From positions 1 to 50,093 of IMG/VR virus record IMGVR_UViG_3300025011_000063: a stretch of DNA of 50,093 bases; one strand, 5' to 3'. The position numbers were made by a program, and so were the translations under genes. Positions 49,543-50,093 of this stretch are shown one piece after another (position 1 is the first letter of the stretch; every line of letters begins with the position of its first letter). Origin of the DNA: a virus. Below the pieces are notes generated by a model, which made no database searches, had not been told where the DNA came from, and saw only the letters and a program-made list of their open reading frames with translations.

Positions 49543-50093
49543 TTACTGTGTTTGCGTTTCTATTATATTCATATATACGGATTCGCATTGGATACTTAAA
49601 ACGCTTGCCTCACTTGCATTTGCAGGGTTTTCTCCTTCGTCCACAGAACGTTTTTTTCGCATATGTTCACGATTTCTATCTTTATGATTTTCTTTCTCAA
49701 TATCTTTTGCACATATTTTACAATATCGCTGAAAATTATTTGTCGGCAAGAAAGGAGTACAACATACTATACAATCTTCAACATTTTCACCTTTATAACT
49801 TAAATACTCTAAAACAAAATTCTCATATTTACAAATTCTTAATTCAGGTTCTTCTGATTCATCTACAAAATTAATTTTTAATGTTGCAAATACAGTTAAA
49901 TCAAATAATTCTGTCTCTGATAATCTTCTTATATAATCTTCTCTCTGCTCTTTATCACTTCTAACCTTTGAGTTTATAAACATCTCTTGTAAGTTATTAC
50001 AATGATATTCATTCTTCTTATTATTTTTCTTTTTTGGCCTATATTTATCTATCTTGCTTAATACTAAAGCAGTAAAAGCAATAGTTTCTAATT
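49543..50093 (-). CDS. Zinc-finger protein, 5' end outside the window
   Basis: An ATG at 49983 lacks a ribosome site and the frame stays open upstream to the right edge (LETIAFTALVLSKIDKYRPKK before it), so the true start is beyond the window. The visible 183 residues have helical N-terminal parts, then CIVCCTPFLP and YCKICAKDIEKENHKDRNREH, the C-x2-C-x(n)-YC-x2-C zinc finger common in small phage regulators, and a Ser/Glu-rich end. Confidence 0.6.
   Translation of the reverse strand, partial: LETIAFTALVLSKIDKYRPKKKNNKKNEYHCNNLQEMFINSKVRSDKEQREDYIRRLSETELFDLTVFATLKINFVDESEEPELRICKYENFVLEYLSYKGENVEDCIVCCTPFLPTNNFQRYCKICAKDIEKENHKDRNREHMRKKRSVDEGENPANASEASVLSIQCESVYMNIIETQTQ

Noticed and set aside
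49548-49874. 108-codon plus-strand frame
   Set aside because: Antisense to the zinc-finger gene, Tyr/Phe/Leu-rich as expected of an AT-rich shadow.
1-50093. CRISPR array or insertion sequence
   Set aside because: No regularly spaced direct repeats and no transposase-like protein or terminal inverted repeats were seen.

Overview
The window reads as part of a large, very AT-rich tailed-phage (or plasmid/prophage-like) genome from a low-GC Bacillota host. A Clostridium-like host is my inference from the base composition, the strong GGAGG ribosome sites, the frequent TTG/GTG starts and the secreted Ig-domain cargo protein. Almost every gene is on the minus strand, so the genome is read right to left here; only one antirepressor-like gene (7022-7816) is on the plus strand.

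Layout, in the direction of transcription. (1) 50.1-36.9 kb is an early/regulatory region: a zinc-finger protein cut by the window edge, a PIN-PhoH ATPase, an HU protein, two long structured non-coding stretches (46.4-46.9 kb and 44.7-45.5 kb), a tRNA-Phe, a winged-helix protein, a nuclease-like protein, a metallophosphoesterase, small zinc/acidic proteins, an HNH homing endonuclease and an AntA/AntB-KilAC antirepressor. (2) 36.6-17.6 kb is a classic virion cassette: HNH endonuclease, probable small terminase, large terminase, portal, fused prohead protease-scaffold, decoration-type protein, major capsid protein, neck/connector proteins and probable tail tube. (3) 17.5-5.8 kb is a non-structural block lying inside the tail module: homing endonucleases, small protein plus ORF6N antirepressor, RusA resolvase, GIY-YIG endonuclease, tyrosine recombinase, primase-like protein, secreted Ig-like cargo, BRO-N antirepressor and a PIN toxin-antitoxin pair. 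(4) 5.7-0 kb resumes the tail: homing endonuclease, tail assembly chaperone, completion-type protein, small membrane protein and the tape measure protein, which runs off the left edge.

Main discoveries. The major capsid gene is interrupted by a compact (256 nt) group I intron whose P1, P10, P3, P7, P7.1, P8 and P9 pairings can be written from the sequence; splicing replaces a premature stop with a 21-residue C-terminus in frame. A 0.75 kb non-coding stretch next to tRNA-Phe has a 25-bp segmented long-range closing helix, many local hairpins and a pseudoknot, in a context like the giant ornate phage RNAs ROOL and GOLLD. A homing endonuclease gene at 19.8-21.1 kb has displaced the original 3' end of the neck/Ig gene, leaving an orphan coding tail behind it. 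Two operator - small protein - antirepressor cassettes share paralogous small proteins and a common dyad operator. A two-copy structured RNA element lies downstream of the integrase and of a homing endonuclease. Seven homing endonucleases of four nuclease folds share swapped DNA-binding modules, and most are preceded by a hairpin with a T-rich tail in the leader.

No lysis genes, CRISPR array or insertion sequence were seen. All family assignments are from reading motifs and gene order, without any database search.
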